Under the pieces are notes generated by a model. That model saw nothing but the letters and a program-made list of their open reading frames with translations. It was not told the DNA's origin and made no database searches. A stretch of DNA of 64,000 nucleotides. Source: Streptomyces sp. NBC_00247. GTDB lineage: Bacteria > Actinomycetota > Actinomycetes > Streptomycetales > Streptomycetaceae. The position numbers and the translations under genes are program-made. Shown here one piece after another: positions 38,509-47,937 of the stretch. How positions within the stretch are numbered: position 1 is the stretch's first letter; each line of letters starts with the position of its first letter. The stretch is taken from NCBI RefSeq assembly GCF_036188265.1, contig NZ_CP108093.1:5981001-6045000 (forward strand). Reading direction: 5' to 3'.

Positions 38509-41125
38509 GCTCCCTCTCGGCGAATGGGTCAACTCCGCGGTCGACTGGCTGCAGACCCACCTCGCCTGGCTCTTCGACGCCATCAGCTCGATCGTCAGCG
38601 GCATGTTCGACGGCATCGCGGCCGTCCTTTCCGCCCCCGCCCCGCTGCTCTTCGCGGGCATCGTCGCCGTCATCGCCTGGTGGCTGCGCGGACTGCCCGC
38701 AGGCGTCCTGGCGTTCGTGGGATTCGCCCTCATCGACTCCGTCGAGCTGTGGGACGAGGCGATGGACACCCTCACCCTGGTGCTCGTCGCCACCATCGTC
38801 ACGCTGGTCCTGGCGGTCCCGCTCGGCATCTGGGCCTCCCGGTCCAAGAACGTCAGCGCGGTGACCCGGCCGGTGCTCGACTTCATGCAGACCATGCCCG
38901 CCATGGTCTACCTGATCCCCGGCGTGATCTTCTTCGGCGTCGGTGTCGTCCCCGGCATCATCGCCACCATCATCTTCGCGCTGCCTCCGGGTGTCCGGAT
39001 GACCGAACTCGGCATCCGCCAGGTCGACGGCGAACTCGTCGAGGCGGCCGAGGCGTTCGGCACCACCTCCCGCAACACCCTGCTGCGCGTGCAGCTCCCG
39101 CTGGCGCTGCCCACGATCATGGCGGGCATCAACCAGGTCATCATGCTGGGCCTGTCCATGGTGGTCATCGCCGGCATGGTCGGCGGCGGCGGCCTCGGCG
39201 GCTCGGTCTACCGCGCCATCGGCAACGTCGACGTGGGCCTCGGCTTCGAGGCGGGCGTCTCCATCGTCATCCTCGCCATGTACCTGGACCGGATGACGGG
39301 CGCGCTGGGGCGCGAGGTCTCCCCGCTGGGCCGCCGGGCGCTCGCCAAGGCCCAGGCCCTTGCCGGTGGCCCGAAGTTCTGGAACTACCGCCCGCAGGGC
39401 GCCGTCGCGCTCACCGGCGTGGTGATCCTCGCGCTCGTCGCCGGCGGCATGGGCGTCTTCGGCGGCGGCGGGTCCTCCGCCACCGCCGCGTCCTCCTCGT
39501 CCGTCGGCGCGGGCAAGAAGATCAGCATGGGGTACATCCCCTGGGACGAGGGCATCGCCTCCACGTACCTGTGGAAGGAGCTGCTGGAGCGCCAGGGCTT
39601 CGAGGTCGACGTCAAGCAGTACGAGGCCGGGGCGCTGTACACCGGCATGGCCAACGGTCAGATCGACTTCGAGACCGACTCCTGGCTCCCCGTCACCCAC
39701 GCCAGCTACTGGAAGAAGTACAAGGACCGCCTGGACGACCTGGGTTCCTGGTACGGCCCCACCTCGCTGGAGCTGGCCGTCCCCTCCTACGTCAAGGACG
39801 TCAAGACCCTCGACGACCTCAAGGGCAAGGGCGCCTCGTTCAAGAACCGGATCGTCGGCATCGAGCCGAGCGCCGGCGAGTCGGCCCTGCTGAAGGACAA
39901 GATCCTGCCGGGGTACGGCCTGGACGGCGAGTACAAGGTGGTCGACGGCTCCACGCCCTCGATGCTGGCCGAGCTGAAGCGCGCGTACGCCAAGAAGGAA
40001 CCGATCGTGGTTCCGCTCTGGTCGCCGCACTGGGCCTACGACGATTACGACCTGACGAAGCTCAAGGACACCAAGAACCTCTGGGGCAAGGGCGACGGCA
40101 TCCACACCCTCTCCCGCAAGGGCTTCGCCGCCGACAACCCCGAGGCCGCGTCCTGGCTGAAGAACTTCACGATGAGTGAGAAGCAGCTCACCAGCCTGGA
40201 GGCCGAGATCCAGAAGGCCGGCGCGGGCAAGGAGCAGGACGCCGTCCGCACCTGGCTGAAGGCCAACCCCGACGCCGCCGCCAAGTGGACCCCGTCGGCG
40301 AAGGCGTCCAAGGCCGCCGACGGCAAGGACGAGCGCGCCCGCGCGCTGAACGTCGCCTGGTTCCCGTGGGAGGAGGACATCGCCGCCACCTACCTGTGGA
40401 AGGCGGTCCTGGAGCAGCGCGGCTACACCATCAACCTCAAGCAGTTCGAGGTCGGACCGATGTACGCGGCGATGTCGCGCGGCCAGATCGACGTCCAGTT
40501 CGACGGCTGGCTGCCCTACACGCAGGCGAACTACTGGAAGAAGTACAAGAACGACCTGACCGACGTCGGTTCCTGGTACGGCCCCACCTCCATCGAGATC
40601 GCGGTGCCCTCCTACGTCAAGGACGTGAAGACGCTCGCCGATCTCAAGGGCAAGTCCTCGCAGTTCAAGGGGCGCATCGTCGGCATCGAGCCCGGCACCG
40701 CCACCATGGAGAACCTGAAGAACAACGTGCTGCCGGCCTACGGGCTGGACAAGGAGTACAAGGTCGTCGACTCCTCCACCCCCGGCATGCTCGCCGAGCT
40801 GAAGCGGGCGTACGCGAAGAAGGAGCCGATCGCCGTCGTGCTCTGGACCCCGCACTGGGCGTACGACCAGTACGACCTCACCAAGCTGGCGGACCCGAAG
40901 AAGGGCTTCGGCACCGGTGACCGGCTGCACACGGTCGCGAGCAAGGAGTTCCCGGAGAACTACCCGCAGCTCACGAAGTGGTTCAAGGACTTCAAGCTGA
41001 GCGAGGACCAGCTCGCCGGACTGGAGAACGGCATCGCCAAGGCCGGTACCGGTCACGAGGAGGAAGCCGTGAAGTCCTGGATGGGCGCCCATCCGGGAAT
41101 CGTGGACGCGATGGCGCCGCAGTAG
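38501..41125 (+). CDS. Betaine-type ABC permease fused to two tandem substrate-binding domains
   Basis: An 874-residue fusion. Residues about 1-300 are the OpuAB/ProW permease with the coupling loop EAAEAFGTTSRNTLLRVQLPLALPTIMAGINQ; a further membrane helix (about 303-323) tethers the external part. Two OpuAC-type binding domains follow, about 338-605 and about 613-874, joined by an Ala/Lys linker. Each has its own aromatic box (PWDEGIASTYLW and PWEEDIAATYLW; WSPHWAY and WTPHWAY). The domains are clearly duplicates but differ in places, for example DSWLPVTHASY against DGWLPYTQANY. GTG 38501 lies inside the ATPase gene. Confidence 0.94.
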   Translation: MFRLPLGEWVNSAVDWLQTHLAWLFDAISSIVSGMFDGIAAVLSAPAPLLFAGIVAVIAWWLRGLPAGVLAFVGFALIDSVELWDEAMDTLTLVLVATIVTLVLAVPLGIWASRSKNVSAVTRPVLDFMQTMPAMVYLIPGVIFFGVGVVPGIIATIIFALPPGVRMTELGIRQVDGELVEAAEAFGTTSRNTLLRVQLPLALPTIMAGINQVIMLGLSMVVIAGMVGGGGLGGSVYRAIGNVDVGLGFEAGVSIVILAMYLDRMTGALGREVSPLGRRALAKAQALAGGPKFWNYRPQGAVALTGVVILALVAGGMGVFGGGGSSATAASSSSVGAGKKISMGYIPWDEGIASTYLWKELLERQGFEVDVKQYEAGALYTGMANGQIDFETDSWLPVTHASYWKKYKDRLDDLGSWYGPTSLELAVPSYVKDVKTLDDLKGKGASFKNRIVGIEPSAGESALLKDKILPGYGLDGEYKVVDGSTPSMLAELKRAYAKKEPIVVPLWSPHWAYDDYDLTKLKDTKNLWGKGDGIHTLSRKGFAADNPEAASWLKNFTMSEKQLTSLEAEIQKAGAGKEQDAVRTWLKANPDAAAKWTPSAKASKAADGKDERARALNVAWFPWEEDIAATYLWKAVLEQRGYTINLKQFEVGPMYAAMSRGQIDVQFDGWLPYTQANYWKKYKNDLTDVGSWYGPTSIEIAVPSYVKDVKTLADLKGKSSQFKGRIVGIEPGTATMENLKNNVLPAYGLDKEYKVVDSSTPGMLAELKRAYAKKEPIAVVLWTPHWAYDQYDLTKLADPKKGFGTGDRLHTVASKEFPENYPQLTKWFKDFKLSEDQLAGLENGIAKAGTGHEEEAVKSWMGAHPGIVDAMAPQ

Positions 41126-41152
41126 CGGCCCGAAGCTCGTCCGCGCAGGTCA

Positions 41153-41186
41153 GGGGTGGTCAACGCCGAAAGGCGGGGGCCACCCC
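41153..41186 (+). terminator. Hairpin after the betaine operon
   Basis: GGGGTGG (41153-41159) pairs with CCACCCC (41180-41186) over a 20-base loop. Confidence 0.45.
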
Positions 41187-41284
41187 CCGCGCGTTGCCGG
41201 AACTTCTCCTCGGTGAGGGAATCGCGCAACCATGTGCGTAAGGTGCTGGCAGCCGGGAGGATGGCCGGGCGGGAGGGAGCGGAC

Positions 41285-41839
41285 ATGGGCGAGAAGGACG
41301 AGAAGGAAGCACTGCGGGTGGGCGCCGCCGTGCGCCGGCGCCGAAGAAGCCTGGGGCTCACGCTGGCCGCCGTGGCCGCGCGCAGCGGCCTCTCGGTGCC
41401 CTTCCTCAGCCAGATCGAGAACGAGCGGGCCCGGCCCAGCGCCCAGTCGCTCACCCGGGTCGCCGGGGCGCTGGAGACCACCACCGCCAAGTTGCGCGAG
41501 GCCGCCGACTCGGCGCGCGCCGTGGACGTGGTGCGCGGCGGCGACGAGGACGGTGCCCGCCGGGTGGTGCGCGGACGCCACCAGCTCAGCGCCCTGGAGT
41601 TCATCGGGGAGCAGGACCTCGGCCGCGAGTTCCAGCACCGCAACGACGAGCTCATGTACGTCGTCGAGGGCGCCGTCGAGGTGGAGGCGGAGGGCCAGGC
41701 CTACCGCCTGGACCGCGGCGACACGCTCTTCCTCTCCGGCGGGGTGCGCCACCGCTGGCGGGCCACCCTTCCCGGCACCCGGCTGCTGGTCGTCGCGGTG
41801 GCCGAGCACATCGACGCCACCTACGACTCCCGCCGCTGA
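41285..41839 (+). CDS. XRE-family regulator with C-terminal cupin domain
   Basis: A 184-residue protein. The helix-turn-helix is in RVGAAVRRRRRSLGLTLAAVAARSGLSVPFLSQIENERARPSAQSLTRVAGAL (about 9-60) and the small-molecule-binding cupin is at about 95-175 (HRNDELMYVVEGAVEVEAEGQAYRLDRGD and VRHRWRA). Such proteins often control nearby transport or amino-acid use. ATG 41285 has GGGAG seven bases upstream; the frame is open to 41156. It follows the betaine transporter and may sense betaine metabolism, but this is inference. Confidence 0.9.
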   Translation: MGEKDEKEALRVGAAVRRRRRSLGLTLAAVAARSGLSVPFLSQIENERARPSAQSLTRVAGALETTTAKLREAADSARAVDVVRGGDEDGARRVVRGRHQLSALEFIGEQDLGREFQHRNDELMYVVEGAVEVEAEGQAYRLDRGDTLFLSGGVRHRWRATLPGTRLLVVAVAEHIDATYDSRR

Positions 41840-41901
41840 GGGGCCCGGGGCACGACCCGGGCACCCGGCCCCGCTCCGGGCAGCCGGACGCCGGCCGGCG
41901 C

Positions 41902-43080
41902 TCAGCCCGTCACGACGGGGCGTGCCGCTACGGGCGGCGCGAGCAGCGCGCCACCGCGCAGGCCCCGTACGGTACGCGCCCCGGCCACCGCCCACGCGGC
42001 CACCAGGCAGACGAAGAGCGCCTCGGCCAGCCAGCCGAAGGCGTGCAGCCCGGTGTGGCGGGCCAGACCCGCCGCCCCGGTCACGCAGGTGCCGAGCGGG
42101 AAGGTGAAGCCCCACCACGTCATCGCGAAGCTCATCCCGGCCCGCAGGGCGCGCACGGTGAGGGCCGTCGAGAGGGCCAGCCAGAGCAGCGCGAATCCCA
42201 TGACCGGCACCCCGTAGAGCACCGCGAGTGCCCCGAGCCCGGTCGCGTACGGGGCGCCCACCGTGCCCGGCGCCACGTCGGCCAGCTGGTTCACGGCGGT
42301 GGTCGACTGGCCGAGCGGCCCCAGCACCAGGAAGAGCGTCGGTGTCAGCGCGAGGGGAAGCGGGCCGTGGTGCAGCAGCCGCGCCAGGACCAGGGGGAGC
42401 ACGGCGAGGGTCGCCAGCAGTGTCAGCCCGAACATCGCGTAACAGCCGAGGAGCAGTGCCTCACGCCCCTGGCCGGCCGGGAGGTGCCGGATCAGCAGCG
42501 GGCCGAGCGAGGCGGAGACCAGGGGCGGGACCAGCGGCAGCAGCCACGCGGGGGCGGCGCTGCCGACGTCGATGCGGTGGCGCACCACCATCAGGTACGG
42601 CACGGTCACCGCGACGGCGAGCCCCAGCACCGAGCCCGCCGTGTACAGCACCACGTCGGCCACGAGCGCGACCCGCTCGCCCAGCACCGGCGTCCCGGCG
42701 ACCATCGTCGCGCCGCCCACCGAGAGCAGCGCCATCGGCAGACAGCCGAGGAACGGGGCGACCGCCGGGTCCAGCAGATGGGTCCGGGCCTGGTCACGGT
42801 GGTGGAGCCAGTGCCCGGTACGGGCGGTGAGCACGGCCACCAGCAGGACGGCGGAGAACGCCCAGACGACGGTGCACGCGCCGCGCAGCCCGGGAACGTC
42901 CACCGGGAGCGCCTCACCGGCGCTCGCCAGGATCGCGGTGCCCATCACCGTCGCGTACCAGTTCGGGCCGAAGTGGCGCAGCGACGGCATGCGTGGGGCA
43001 TCGGAGTGCGCGGCGTCAGAACCCGGGAGGCCGGGACGCGTGATCGGCGGCCGGGTCAGGGTCCGCTCATGGATGGCCAT
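41902..43080 (-). CDS. TDT-family transporter (SLAC1/TehA-like)
   Basis: A 392-residue membrane protein with about ten hydrophobic segments. The start of the domain, LRHFGPNWYATVMGTAILASAG, and TWWGFTFPLGTCVTG are typical of the tellurite-resistance/dicarboxylate and sulfite-efflux family. The exported anion is not known. ATG 43080 is chosen with GGGAG about 11 bases upstream; 13 more codons are open. It is divergent from a LysR regulator. Confidence 0.88.
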   Translation of the reverse strand: MAIHERTLTRPPITRPGLPGSDAAHSDAPRMPSLRHFGPNWYATVMGTAILASAGEALPVDVPGLRGACTVVWAFSAVLLVAVLTARTGHWLHHRDQARTHLLDPAVAPFLGCLPMALLSVGGATMVAGTPVLGERVALVADVVLYTAGSVLGLAVAVTVPYLMVVRHRIDVGSAAPAWLLPLVPPLVSASLGPLLIRHLPAGQGREALLLGCYAMFGLTLLATLAVLPLVLARLLHHGPLPLALTPTLFLVLGPLGQSTTAVNQLADVAPGTVGAPYATGLGALAVLYGVPVMGFALLWLALSTALTVRALRAGMSFAMTWWGFTFPLGTCVTGAAGLARHTGLHAFGWLAEALFVCLVAAWAVAGARTVRGLRGGALLAPPVAARPVVTG

Positions 43081-43113
43081 TACATGATTATCTCCCGCGT
43101 ACTCCACCCCACC

Positions 43114-43152
43114 AGACACTTCGTGTCTATGAGGTCATAAGCTGACGTTATG
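43114..43152. promoter_or_regulatory. Operator candidates between the TDT and LysR genes
   Basis: Two inverted repeats: AGACAC-TTC-GTGTCT (43114-43128, perfect) and CATAAGCTGACGTTATG (43136-43152), the second overlapping the LysR start codon. Both fit LysR-type palindromes, with the second suited to autorepression. Confidence 0.45.
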
Positions 43153-44085
43153 CCCCGCCTCGACGACGACCCCGCCCGCATACCCCTGTCCCATCGCGTC
43201 CCCGACCTCGGGGCGCTGGAACTGCTGCTCTCCGTCGCCCGCCACGGCAGCCTTGGCCGCGCCGCCAAGGAGCTCGGCATCAGCCAGCCCGCCGCCTCGG
43301 GCCGGGTCCGCACGATGGAACGGCAACTCGGAGTCGCCCTGCTCGACCGATCGCCCCGCGGCTCCACACTCACCGACGCCGGCGCCCTGGTCACCGACTG
43401 GGCCCGCCGGATCGTCGAGGCGGCCGAGGCCTTCGACGCGGGCGCCCAAGCGCTCCGGGACCGGCGGGACTCCCGGCTGCGGGTCGCGGCCAGCATGACG
43501 ATCGCCGAGTACCTCCTGCCGGGCTGGCTGATCGCGCTGCGCGCCGAACGCCCCGGCACCGCCGTCTCGCTGCTCGCGGGGAACTCCGTACAGGTGGCCC
43601 GCCGGCTCCTTCTCGGTGAGGCCGACCTCGGGTTCGTGGAGGGCCTCACCACTCCGGAGGGGCTCGACGGCACGGTCGTCGCCCACGACCGCCTGGTGGT
43701 CGTCGTCGCCCCCGTCCACCCCTGGGCCCGCCGCCGTACCCTGCTGACCCCGCAGGAACTCGCCGCGACCCCGCTGATCCTCCGCGAGCGGGGCTCCGGT
43801 ACCCGCCAGGTCCTGGACGCGGCCCTCGCCGGCCACGGCGGTCTGGCCCAGCCGCTCCTCGAACTCTCCTCCACGACCGCCGTGAAGAGCGCGGCCGAGA
43901 GCGGCGCCGGACCGTGCGTCCTGAGCGAACTGGCCCTCGGCGAGGAACTCTCCGCCCGCCGGCTCGTCCCCGTCCCGCTCACCGGCGTACGCCTCCGGCG
44001 CCAGCTGCGGGCCGTCTGGCCCACCGGACACCGCCCCGCCGGCCCCGCCCGCGACCTGCTCTCGCTGACGGCACGGACGGGCTGA
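43150..44085 (+). CDS. LysR-family transcriptional regulator
   Basis: A 311-residue regulator. The helix-turn-helix is in LGALELLLSVARHGSLGRAAKELGISQPAASGRVRTMERQLGVALLDRSPRG (about 19-70). The co-inducer domain follows (about 105-305). It has the layout of CysB/YwfK-type anion or sulfur regulators, though that is not proven. It is divergent from the TDT transporter, the usual arrangement for regulator and target. No ribosome binding site is visible in the AT-rich 69-base gap. Confidence 0.91.
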   Translation: MPRLDDDPARIPLSHRVPDLGALELLLSVARHGSLGRAAKELGISQPAASGRVRTMERQLGVALLDRSPRGSTLTDAGALVTDWARRIVEAAEAFDAGAQALRDRRDSRLRVAASMTIAEYLLPGWLIALRAERPGTAVSLLAGNSVQVARRLLLGEADLGFVEGLTTPEGLDGTVVAHDRLVVVVAPVHPWARRRTLLTPQELAATPLILRERGSGTRQVLDAALAGHGGLAQPLLELSSTTAVKSAAESGAGPCVLSELALGEELSARRLVPVPLTGVRLRRQLRAVWPTGHRPAGPARDLLSLTARTG

Positions 44086-44106
44086 ACGCCCGGCGGGCCG
44101 GTCGCT

Positions 44107-44916
44107 CTACTGATCCCGCCGGTGTACGACCGTGCCGGCGAGGGCCACCGCCCCCAGAGCCCAGGCGGCGTAGACGATCCAGGCGCCGGTGGACGTCCAC
44201 GGGTAGGGGACCGGTGGGGTGAAGGGGATCTCCATCAGCCGGTGCCACGCGCTCATCGGGAGGGCGTGGTTGAGGACGGCCGACCAGTGGTGGTCCTCGC
44301 TGAAGAGGAAGGGTGCCAGCAGCAGGACGACGACGCCTGCGACGATCGACGTTCCGGCGTGCCGCAGCACGGCGCCGATCCCCATGCCGACCACGGCGCA
44401 GACGGGTGCGAGCAGGGCCGACGCGAGGACGGCGCGAAGGGCCCCCGGGTGGTCGATGGAGACGCCCACGTCCCTCAGGCCCAGGATCGCCTGGGTCGTG
44501 CAGAAGGAGACGAGCGCGACCACGGCACCGAACACGGTCATGACCCCCGCCGTGACCGCGAGCTTCGCCGCCATCACCGACCGCCGTGCGGGGACCGCGG
44601 TGAAAGTGGTGCGGATCTGGCCCGTGCTGTACTCGCCGGCGATCGCGACGGCGCCGATGGCAAGGGTCGCGAGGGCGAAGACGATACTCGCGTCGTCGGT
44701 GAAGACGCTCTGCACGGGGATGCCGTCCCGGACGAACTCCCGCGCGTGGCTGCCGGCGTTCTGTTCGTTCCAGTAGTGGTAAGTGTCGTACGCCTGGCCC
44801 ACGTTGAAGCCGATGGCCGCCAGCGCGGTCACCAGGTACACCCACGGGGCCGAGCGCAGCGACCACGTCTTCAGCCACTCGGCGGCGATCAGGTCGCAGA
44901 AGCGTACGGCGTTCAT
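44107..44916 (-). CDS. ABC-2 type exporter permease
   Basis: A 269-residue membrane protein with six hydrophobic segments. AAEWLKTWSLRSAPWVYL and EYSTGQIRTTFTAVPARRSVMAAKL are typical of ABC-2 permeases paired with antibiotic- or lipid-type ATPases. The ATG overlaps the ATPase stop (ATGA). It converges with the LysR gene at 44085. The substrate is unknown. Confidence 0.9.
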   Translation of the reverse strand: MNAVRFCDLIAAEWLKTWSLRSAPWVYLVTALAAIGFNVGQAYDTYHYWNEQNAGSHAREFVRDGIPVQSVFTDDASIVFALATLAIGAVAIAGEYSTGQIRTTFTAVPARRSVMAAKLAVTAGVMTVFGAVVALVSFCTTQAILGLRDVGVSIDHPGALRAVLASALLAPVCAVVGMGIGAVLRHAGTSIVAGVVVLLLAPFLFSEDHHWSAVLNHALPMSAWHRLMEIPFTPPVPYPWTSTGAWIVYAAWALGAVALAGTVVHRRDQ

Positions 44917-45821
44917 CGGGAGTCCTTGGCGGCGTACTCGACGCTGTCGGCGGTGAGTTCCATGAAGGCTTCCTCCAGGGACGGGCGGCGCGTGGTCAGT
45001 TCGTGCAGCAGCACCCGGTGCCGGAAGGCCAGTTCGCCGATCCGGGGCGCGGGCAGGCCGGTGACGACGAGCAGGCCGCCGTCGGCGCGTACGGTCGCGC
45101 CCTCGGCCGTCAGCAGCGGAGTCAGCGCCGCGGCGTCCGAGGCCCGTACGGTGACGGAGTCGCCGCCGGCGCGGGCGGCGAAGTCCGCCAGGCTCTGTGC
45201 GGCGATGAGCGCGCCCCGGCCGACGACGACGAGTTCGTCGGCGGTGTGTTCCATCTCCGACATCAGGTGGCTGGAGACGAAGACGGTGCGCCCTTCCGCC
45301 GCCAGCCGCCGGAACAGCCCGCGAACCCACTTCACGCCCTCGGGGTCGAGGCCGTTGAGCGGCTCGTCGAAGAGCAGCACCGGCGGGTCGCCGAGGAGAG
45401 CGGTGGCGATGCCGAGGCGCTGCCTCATGCCGAGCGAATAGCCGCCGACACGGCGCCGGGCGGCGTCGGTCAGGCCGACCTCCGCCAGGACCTGATCGAC
45501 CCGGCTGCGCGGGATGCGGTTGCCGCGCGCCAGGGCGGCGAGGTGTGCCCGGCCGGTACGGCCGCCGTGGACGTCGTTCGCGTCGAGCAGGGCGCCGACG
45601 TGACGGAGGCCTCGCGGGCGGTCGCGGAAGCGCACGCCGCCGACGGTGACGGTGCCGGAGGTCGGCTCGTGCAGGCCCAGGGCGAGTCTCAGGGTGGTGG
45701 ACTTCCCGGCGCCGTTCGGACCGAGGAACCCGGTGACACGGCCCGGTCGGACGGTGAAGGTCAGAGTGTCCACGGCGGTCTTCCCGCCGTATCTCTTGGT
45801 GAGTTCGCTGGCTTCGATCAT
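44913..45821 (-). CDS. ABC exporter ATPase (DrrA/CcmA-like)
   Basis: A 302-residue ATPase with Walker A GPNGAGKST, signature YSLGMRQRLG, Walker B LLFDEPLNGLDPEG and the switch His of VSSHLMSEME. A C-terminal extension (about 220-300) is typical of exporters. ATG 45821 is the start of homology; further codons upstream to 45899 are rejected. It is divergent from a sensor kinase/response regulator pair, which likely controls it. Confidence 0.93.
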   Translation of the reverse strand: MIEASELTKRYGGKTAVDTLTFTVRPGRVTGFLGPNGAGKSTTLRLALGLHEPTSGTVTVGGVRFRDRPRGLRHVGALLDANDVHGGRTGRAHLAALARGNRIPRSRVDQVLAEVGLTDAARRRVGGYSLGMRQRLGIATALLGDPPVLLFDEPLNGLDPEGVKWVRGLFRRLAAEGRTVFVSSHLMSEMEHTADELVVVGRGALIAAQSLADFAARAGGDSVTVRASDAAALTPLLTAEGATVRADGGLLVVTGLPAPRIGELAFRHRVLLHELTTRRPSLEEAFMELTADSVEYAAKDSR

Positions 45822-45963
45822 GGCGTCAACGATGGCGGCCGGGGCCGAGAGGGGGCATCCGCTCCCGGTCGACAATCGTGCGCCGCGGATGTCAGCCACG
45901 GTCGCGGGGGTGTCACCCGTGGTTGTACGACCATGGCCCGATGACCTGGCCCACCGCGGCCCT

Positions 45964-45969
45964 TAGGAT
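45964..45969 (+). promoter_or_regulatory. Leaderless -10 box for the sensor kinase gene
   Basis: TAGGAT ends six bases before ATG 45976. TGACCT 16 bases upstream (45942-45947) is a fair -35. No Shine-Dalgarno sequence. Confidence 0.55.
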
Positions 45970-45975
45970 CGCCGC

Positions 45976-47208
45976 ATGTCAGCGCACCCCGGCCAACCGC
46001 CGCTGCTCAAGCGCTTGTCGCCCGGCCGCTGGACGGCACTCGTCTGGGCCGGGGCGATGGGCTTCGCGTTCGTCGACGAGTTCCTCGTCCTGCCGGGCGA
46101 CAGCGCCCGCGACGACAAGGCCGCCTCCGCCTTCGCCCCGACGCTCGTGAGCTGGCCGATTCTGCTGGCCGCCGTAGCCCTGGTGCCGGTTTCCTGTCGG
46201 CTGATGGAGCGCCGGCCGCTGACGTCCTACGCCCTGCTGCTGCTCGGCTCGGCCCTCGGGGCGGCGCTGCTGGGCCAGGCGGCCGAGTTCCCGCTGGTGC
46301 AGTTTCTGGCACCGGACGTCGCCCTGTACTTCATCGCAGCCGCCACACCCCGCCGCGGCTCGGCCCGCGCGGCGGGAATGGCGTTCGTGGTCCTGGTGAT
46401 CCCGCTGACGGTGCGGTTGTACGGGGGCGGCACCATCAATACCGCCGGGCAACTCGCCGTGGCCCTCACGGTGCTGGTCGCCTGGCTGCTCGGCGACTCC
46501 GCCCACCAGTCCCGGCTCCACACCGAGCAGGTCAGAGCCCAGGCAGCCACTCAGGCCGTGACCGAGGAACGGCTGCGCATCGCCCGAGAGCTGCACGACA
46601 TCGTCGCGCACACCCTCGGCATCGTCGCCCTGCAGTCCGGCGCGGCCCGCCGGGTCATCGACAGCCAGCCGCTACGGGCCCGGGAGGCGCTCGGTGAGGT
46701 GGAGAAGGCGAGCCGGGAGACCCTGTCGGGGTTGCGGCGGATGCTCGGCGCGCTGCGTGCGGCGGACTCCGCGCAGATCCCGCCGCGCGAAGCACCCGGC
46801 CTGGACGACCTCGACCGACTGGCCGCGGCCACCACGGCCGCGGGGGTACGGGTGGTAGTGGAGTGGAAGGGGGAGCGGCGGCCGCTGCCACCGGACCTCG
46901 ACCTGTCCGCGTACCGCATCGTCCAGGAGTCGGTCACCAACGTCGTCCGGCACGCCGACGCCCGCTCCTGCCTGGTGCGCATCGACTCCCGGGAGGCGGA
47001 GATCGTCCTTGAGATCACCGACGGTGGCCGCGGCCCGGGCAACGCGTCCACGGCCGGCTACGGCCTCGCCGGTATGCGCGAGCGTGTCGCCCTGCTGCAC
47101 GGTGAGTTCACCGCGGGGCCGCGTCCCGGGGGCGGCTTCCACGTGGCGGCCCGGCTTCCCCTTCCGGTGCCCAGGCACCACGACCGGACGGAGGTGGCGG
47201 CACCGTGA
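45976..47208 (+). CDS. Two-component sensor histidine kinase (NarL-type, HisKA_3)
   Basis: A 410-residue membrane kinase. About five hydrophobic segments in residues 15-180 form the sensor; the phosphorylated His is in EERLRIARELHDIVAHTLGIV (HisKA_3), with the ATPase lobe NVVRHADARS, ITDGGRGPG and GYGLAGMRERVALLHGEFTAGPRPGGGF. The kinase overlaps its response regulator by four bases (GTGA). It is divergent from an ABC exporter, a common pairing for drug or envelope-stress response. The TAGGAT box suggests a leaderless mRNA. Confidence 0.94.
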   Translation: MSAHPGQPPLLKRLSPGRWTALVWAGAMGFAFVDEFLVLPGDSARDDKAASAFAPTLVSWPILLAAVALVPVSCRLMERRPLTSYALLLLGSALGAALLGQAAEFPLVQFLAPDVALYFIAAATPRRGSARAAGMAFVVLVIPLTVRLYGGGTINTAGQLAVALTVLVAWLLGDSAHQSRLHTEQVRAQAATQAVTEERLRIARELHDIVAHTLGIVALQSGAARRVIDSQPLRAREALGEVEKASRETLSGLRRMLGALRAADSAQIPPREAPGLDDLDRLAAATTAAGVRVVVEWKGERRPLPPDLDLSAYRIVQESVTNVVRHADARSCLVRIDSREAEIVLEITDGGRGPGNASTAGYGLAGMRERVALLHGEFTAGPRPGGGFHVAARLPLPVPRHHDRTEVAAP

Positions 47209-47873
47209 CCGTCCGCGTTCTGCTCGCCGACGACCAGCCGCTGGTCCGAACCGCCCTGCAGATGGTCATCACCGACGCCCCGGACCTGGAAGTGGTCGGC
47301 GAGGCGGGCGACGGCGCCGAAGCCGCCGCGCTCGCCGAGACGCTGACCCCCGACGTCGTCGTCATGGACATCCGCATGCCCGGCACCGACGGCATCGAGG
47401 CCACCAGGCGCATCACCGCAGGCCCGAGCGGCACCCGCGTGCTGATGCTGACCACCTTCGACGACGACGAGTACGTCTACGGCGCCCTGCGCGCGGGCGC
47501 TTCCGGCTTCATCGTCAAGGACATGGCCCTCGACGACATCCTTGCCGCCGTCCGCGTCGTCGCCGCCGGCGACAGCCTCATCGCGCCCGGCGTCACCCGC
47601 CGCCTGATCGCCGAGTTCGCCGACCGACGTCCGCCCACGGCGACGACGCCCGCCCCGCCGCGCCGCCTCACCGGCATCACCGACCGCGAGCGTGAGGTAC
47701 TCACCCTCATCGGCAGCGGCCTGACCAACGCCGAGATCGCCGAGAAGCTGTGCATCAGCGGCGCCACCGCCAAGACGTACGTGACCCGCCTGCTCTCCAA
47801 GCTCGGTGCCCGCGACCGAGTGCAACTCGTCATCCTCGCCTACGAGGCGGAACTGGTGACCGTCAACCCTTAG
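47205..47873 (+). CDS. NarL/LuxR-family response regulator
   Basis: A 222-residue partner of the kinase before it. Receiver: acidic pair D9/D10 in LLADDQPL, phosphoacceptor D55 in VVVMDIRMPG and the Lys of GFIVKDMA. LuxR domain: ITDREREVLTLIGSGLTNAEIAEKLCISGATAKTYVTRLLSKL. GTG 47205 overlaps the kinase stop. It converges with eutC after 64 bases. Confidence 0.95.
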   Translation: MTVRVLLADDQPLVRTALQMVITDAPDLEVVGEAGDGAEAAALAETLTPDVVVMDIRMPGTDGIEATRRITAGPSGTRVLMLTTFDDDEYVYGALRAGASGFIVKDMALDDILAAVRVVAAGDSLIAPGVTRRLIAEFADRRPPTATTPAPPRRLTGITDREREVLTLIGSGLTNAEIAEKLCISGATAKTYVTRLLSKLGARDRVQLVILAYEAELVTVNP

Positions 47874-47937
47874 GGGTCTCTCGCTCCGGCCGTGCCGGGC
47901 TCGCGTGCCCCGGCGCCGCACCTCGCGGCGTCGTCCC

